Below are positions 62,428 to 64,000 of a DNA stretch of 64,000 nucleotides, piece by piece. This DNA is from JAKVAV01 sp047632755 (lineage in GTDB: Bacteria; Bacteroidota; Bacteroidia; Flavobacteriales_D; Cryomorphaceae), in NCBI GenBank assembly GCA_047632755.1, contig JBLIDT010000002.1, forward strand, positions 171,796 to 235,795, given 5' to 3'. Every line of letters starts with the position of its first letter. Within the stretch, counting starts at the first letter, position 1. The position numbers were made by a program, and so were the translations under genes. Below the pieces are notes generated by a model, which was given only the letters and a program-made list of their open reading frames with translations, searched no databases and was not told the origin of the DNA.

Positions 62428-64000
62428 ATGGTTCCTGAAAGAGAAATTATCAGACAAGAAGAACTCGATTTGCGATCAATCGCAGAAAGATTTTTCAAAT
62501 CCTGGCCGTTATTGTTGGCTGTTCTAGTATTTTGGACATTCATTGGTGGTCTTTTCCAAATAATGTTTCCTGTTTGGCATAACACTTCGATGAAGGTGCA
62601 GATAGAGAAACCAAAAGGTGTCAACGACGCTGCTACTATGGTGGCATCTATCCCACTTTTCGTGAAGCCAGATGACTCTTACAATGTCAACCTTAAAGTA
62701 TTACTTACCTCTTACCCCATCTTGAAAGAGGCGGTTGAGCGGACAGGAATGAACATTCAATACGTAAAGGAAGGCGTCATTCTCGATACCGACATTTATG
62801 GAAGATCACCAATAAGGATAGAACTAGACAGCACTTACATGTCTTTCGAGGACCACCTTACTCCTTATAACACCCCTTTTTATGTCAGATTCTTAAATGA
62901 CAATCTATATCAGGTCTATGCAGAGGGAGAATATCCTGTTACTGAAATTGAATTTGAATTTGAAGGGGAATTTGCGTTTAACGAATGGGTAACTTTTGAT
63001 AAGATAAAGTTCAAAGTCATAAAAAATGATACTCTTCAAAACAGTCAAATAACCCTATACAATGACTTAGTTGAGGACGCATTTGGGTTTGTGCTTAGAT
63101 CTTCTCGTGTTTGGGCTATTCAATATGCCGAAGACATCAGCGTTGAAGCAGCAGATGTCGAAGCTACTGTTTACAACGTATCCATATTGGCAGAAGCACC
63201 AGCTAAACAAGTCGCTTTTTTCAATAATCTTGTTGAGCTAGTGATTGAAACCCATATGGAATCCAAGACAGAGTCTTTGGATAAAGCGGTCGATTTCTTG
63301 ACCAACGAGGTCGATCGAATGAGTAAAATGCTTGCCTTAAGCGAAGACACGATACAAAAGTTTAAATCAGAAAAAGGCATCACTAATTTTGGTAGAGAAG
63401 GCGATCTAGTTGTGGAACAGTCGACGAAGATGGAAAATCAAAAAGTTGATTTACTAGTTCGCCAAAAATATTACAAGTACTTGAAAGATTTTCTCCAAGA
63501 TAACGATAACTATGGAGGGCTAATATCACCTCAGGCTTTTGGTATTGAAGATCGGTTGATTTCAGACTTAACTACTGAATTGGTTGAATTGCAGTATGAA
63601 AAAAACAACCTAAGTCAGAGAAGTGATTCTGATAATCCAATGCTGGCTCAACTTGACAATAAGATCTCCTCTAACAAGGAAGTTATTGTTCAATCTATCA
63701 CGGGGTTTGAAAAAAGCAACTCAATGCTTATTGCAAATGTAGACGCTGAGTTAAGAAAGCTCGACAGAGAGTCCAGAACCCTGCCTGAAGAAGAAAGAGA
63801 TTTAATTCGCCTTGATAGAAAGTATCGCTTAAATGAGAAATTGTACTCTTCACTGATCGAAAAGAAATCAGAGGCAGAATTAGCTCGTATTTCAATCGGG
63901 TCAGACATAAAAATTATTGCACCCGCCTACAAGTCTTCTGTAGAACCTGTTCTTCCAAATCCCATCATAACGGTCATTGCTATTGTTCTGCTGTCCATTA
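62428..64000 (+). CDS. Chain-length determinant (Wzz/Wzc-like) protein, 5' part
   Basis: A protein open from ATG 62428 to the right edge (524 codons seen). It has an N-terminal transmembrane helix (about 22-45), the Wzz-type periplasmic region and long coiled coils (about 270-490, with LTNEVDRMSKMLALSEDTIQ), then PAYKSSVEPVLPNPIITVI, which starts the second transmembrane helix. The tyrosine-kinase part of Wzc, if any, lies beyond the edge. It works with the upstream Wza-like protein to control and drive polysaccharide export. Confidence 0.88.
   Translation, partial: MVPEREIIRQEELDLRSIAERFFKSWPLLLAVLVFWTFIGGLFQIMFPVWHNTSMKVQIEKPKGVNDAATMVASIPLFVKPDDSYNVNLKVLLTSYPILKEAVERTGMNIQYVKEGVILDTDIYGRSPIRIELDSTYMSFEDHLTPYNTPFYVRFLNDNLYQVYAEGEYPVTEIEFEFEGEFAFNEWVTFDKIKFKVIKNDTLQNSQITLYNDLVEDAFGFVLRSSRVWAIQYAEDISVEAADVEATVYNVSILAEAPAKQVAFFNNLVELVIETHMESKTESLDKAVDFLTNEVDRMSKMLALSEDTIQKFKSEKGITNFGREGDLVVEQSTKMENQKVDLLVRQKYYKYLKDFLQDNDNYGGLISPQAFGIEDRLISDLTTELVELQYEKNNLSQRSDSDNPMLAQLDNKISSNKEVIVQSITGFEKSNSMLIANVDAELRKLDRESRTLPEEERDLIRLDRKYRLNEKLYSSLIEKKSEAELARISIGSDIKIIAPAYKSSVEPVLPNPIITVIAIVLLSI

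Noticed and set aside
1..64000. CRISPR arrays, insertion sequences, prophage or integrase genes.
   Set aside because: No regularly spaced direct repeats, transposase motifs or phage genes were seen anywhere in the window.

Overview
The window is chromosomal DNA from a member of the Bacteroidota, most likely a marine or free-living Flavobacteriales-type bacterium. The evidence is lineage-typical gene forms: a MurF-alanine racemase fusion, DUF4271 and DUF3109 proteins, a two-ExbD Exb/Tol cluster, secreted proteins ending in type IX secretion (T9SS) sorting domains, a class Ia ribonucleotide reductase with a eukaryote-like small subunit, and promoters of the Bacteroidota type (TAnnTTTG at about -7). 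Base composition looks to be in the mid-40s % GC by eye. I see no insertion sequence, prophage, CRISPR array or integrase, so this reads as ordinary core genome with some lineage-specific secreted genes.

Layout. 1-1842: end of an ExbB-ExbD proton-channel operon. 2064-9158: CAAX-like protease, dusB, a five-gene minus-strand operon (cytochrome b-like protein, cytochrome c lipoprotein, hflX, rbfA, LolC/E-like permease), then rlmN. 9279-19576: two envelope proteins of unknown function, a polyprenyl diphosphate synthase, a MORN-repeat lipoprotein, dnaG, mscS, recJ and a cysteine-rich repeat lipoprotein. 19607-22433: a very unusual tRNA-like gene on the minus strand, an Lrp/AsnC regulator, and a module of two YCII-family proteins with an ECF42-type sigma factor. 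22557-30975: APS/PAPS reductase, an epimerase, a four-gene minus operon (hypothetical, M28 peptidase, rsmI, quinone oxidoreductase), thymidine kinase and murF-alr. 31070-38619: secreted subtilase, glycosyltransferase, O-antigen ligase-like protein, S41 protease and rnpA. 38687-44172: heme genes (two hemD-like paralogues, hemC, hemA) interleaved with DUF4271 and glutaryl-CoA dehydrogenase. 44315-50561: nrdA/nrdB, DUF3109, glyS. 50642-58676: a 1119-residue T9SS protein, pth, rplY, prs, tRNA-Leu(CAA), dCMP deaminase and a second S41 protease. 58759-64000: cysQ with an SLC13 anion transporter, then the start of a polysaccharide export operon (Wza-like, Wzc-like) running off the window.

How the genes work together. 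Envelope themes dominate: energy transduction (ExbBD), lipoprotein or lipid handling (LolC/E-like permease, polyprenyl carrier synthesis), peptidoglycan precursor synthesis (MurF-Alr), surface polysaccharide (O-antigen ligase, glycosyltransferase, Wza/Wzc) and T9SS-secreted proteins. Tetrapyrrole synthesis, deoxynucleotide supply (NrdAB, thymidine kinase, dCMP deaminase), ribosome and tRNA maturation (RbfA, HflX, RlmN, RsmI, DusB, Pth, RnpA) and sulfate assimilation (CysH, CysQ, SLC13) fill the rest.

The most unusual item is the minus-strand RNA at 19650-19762. It has a complete tRNA cloverleaf with the conserved tertiary bases and an Asp-type anticodon loop (GUC), but a variable region of about 45 nt, and it is followed by a terminator whose stem pairs best in its own direction. 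Second-tier items are a possible ECF42 autoregulatory promoter, a DnaG lacking its zinc ligands, a subtilase with Glu in place of the catalytic Asp, a terminator buried in an opposing coding region, and almost leaderless promoter-start arrangements.
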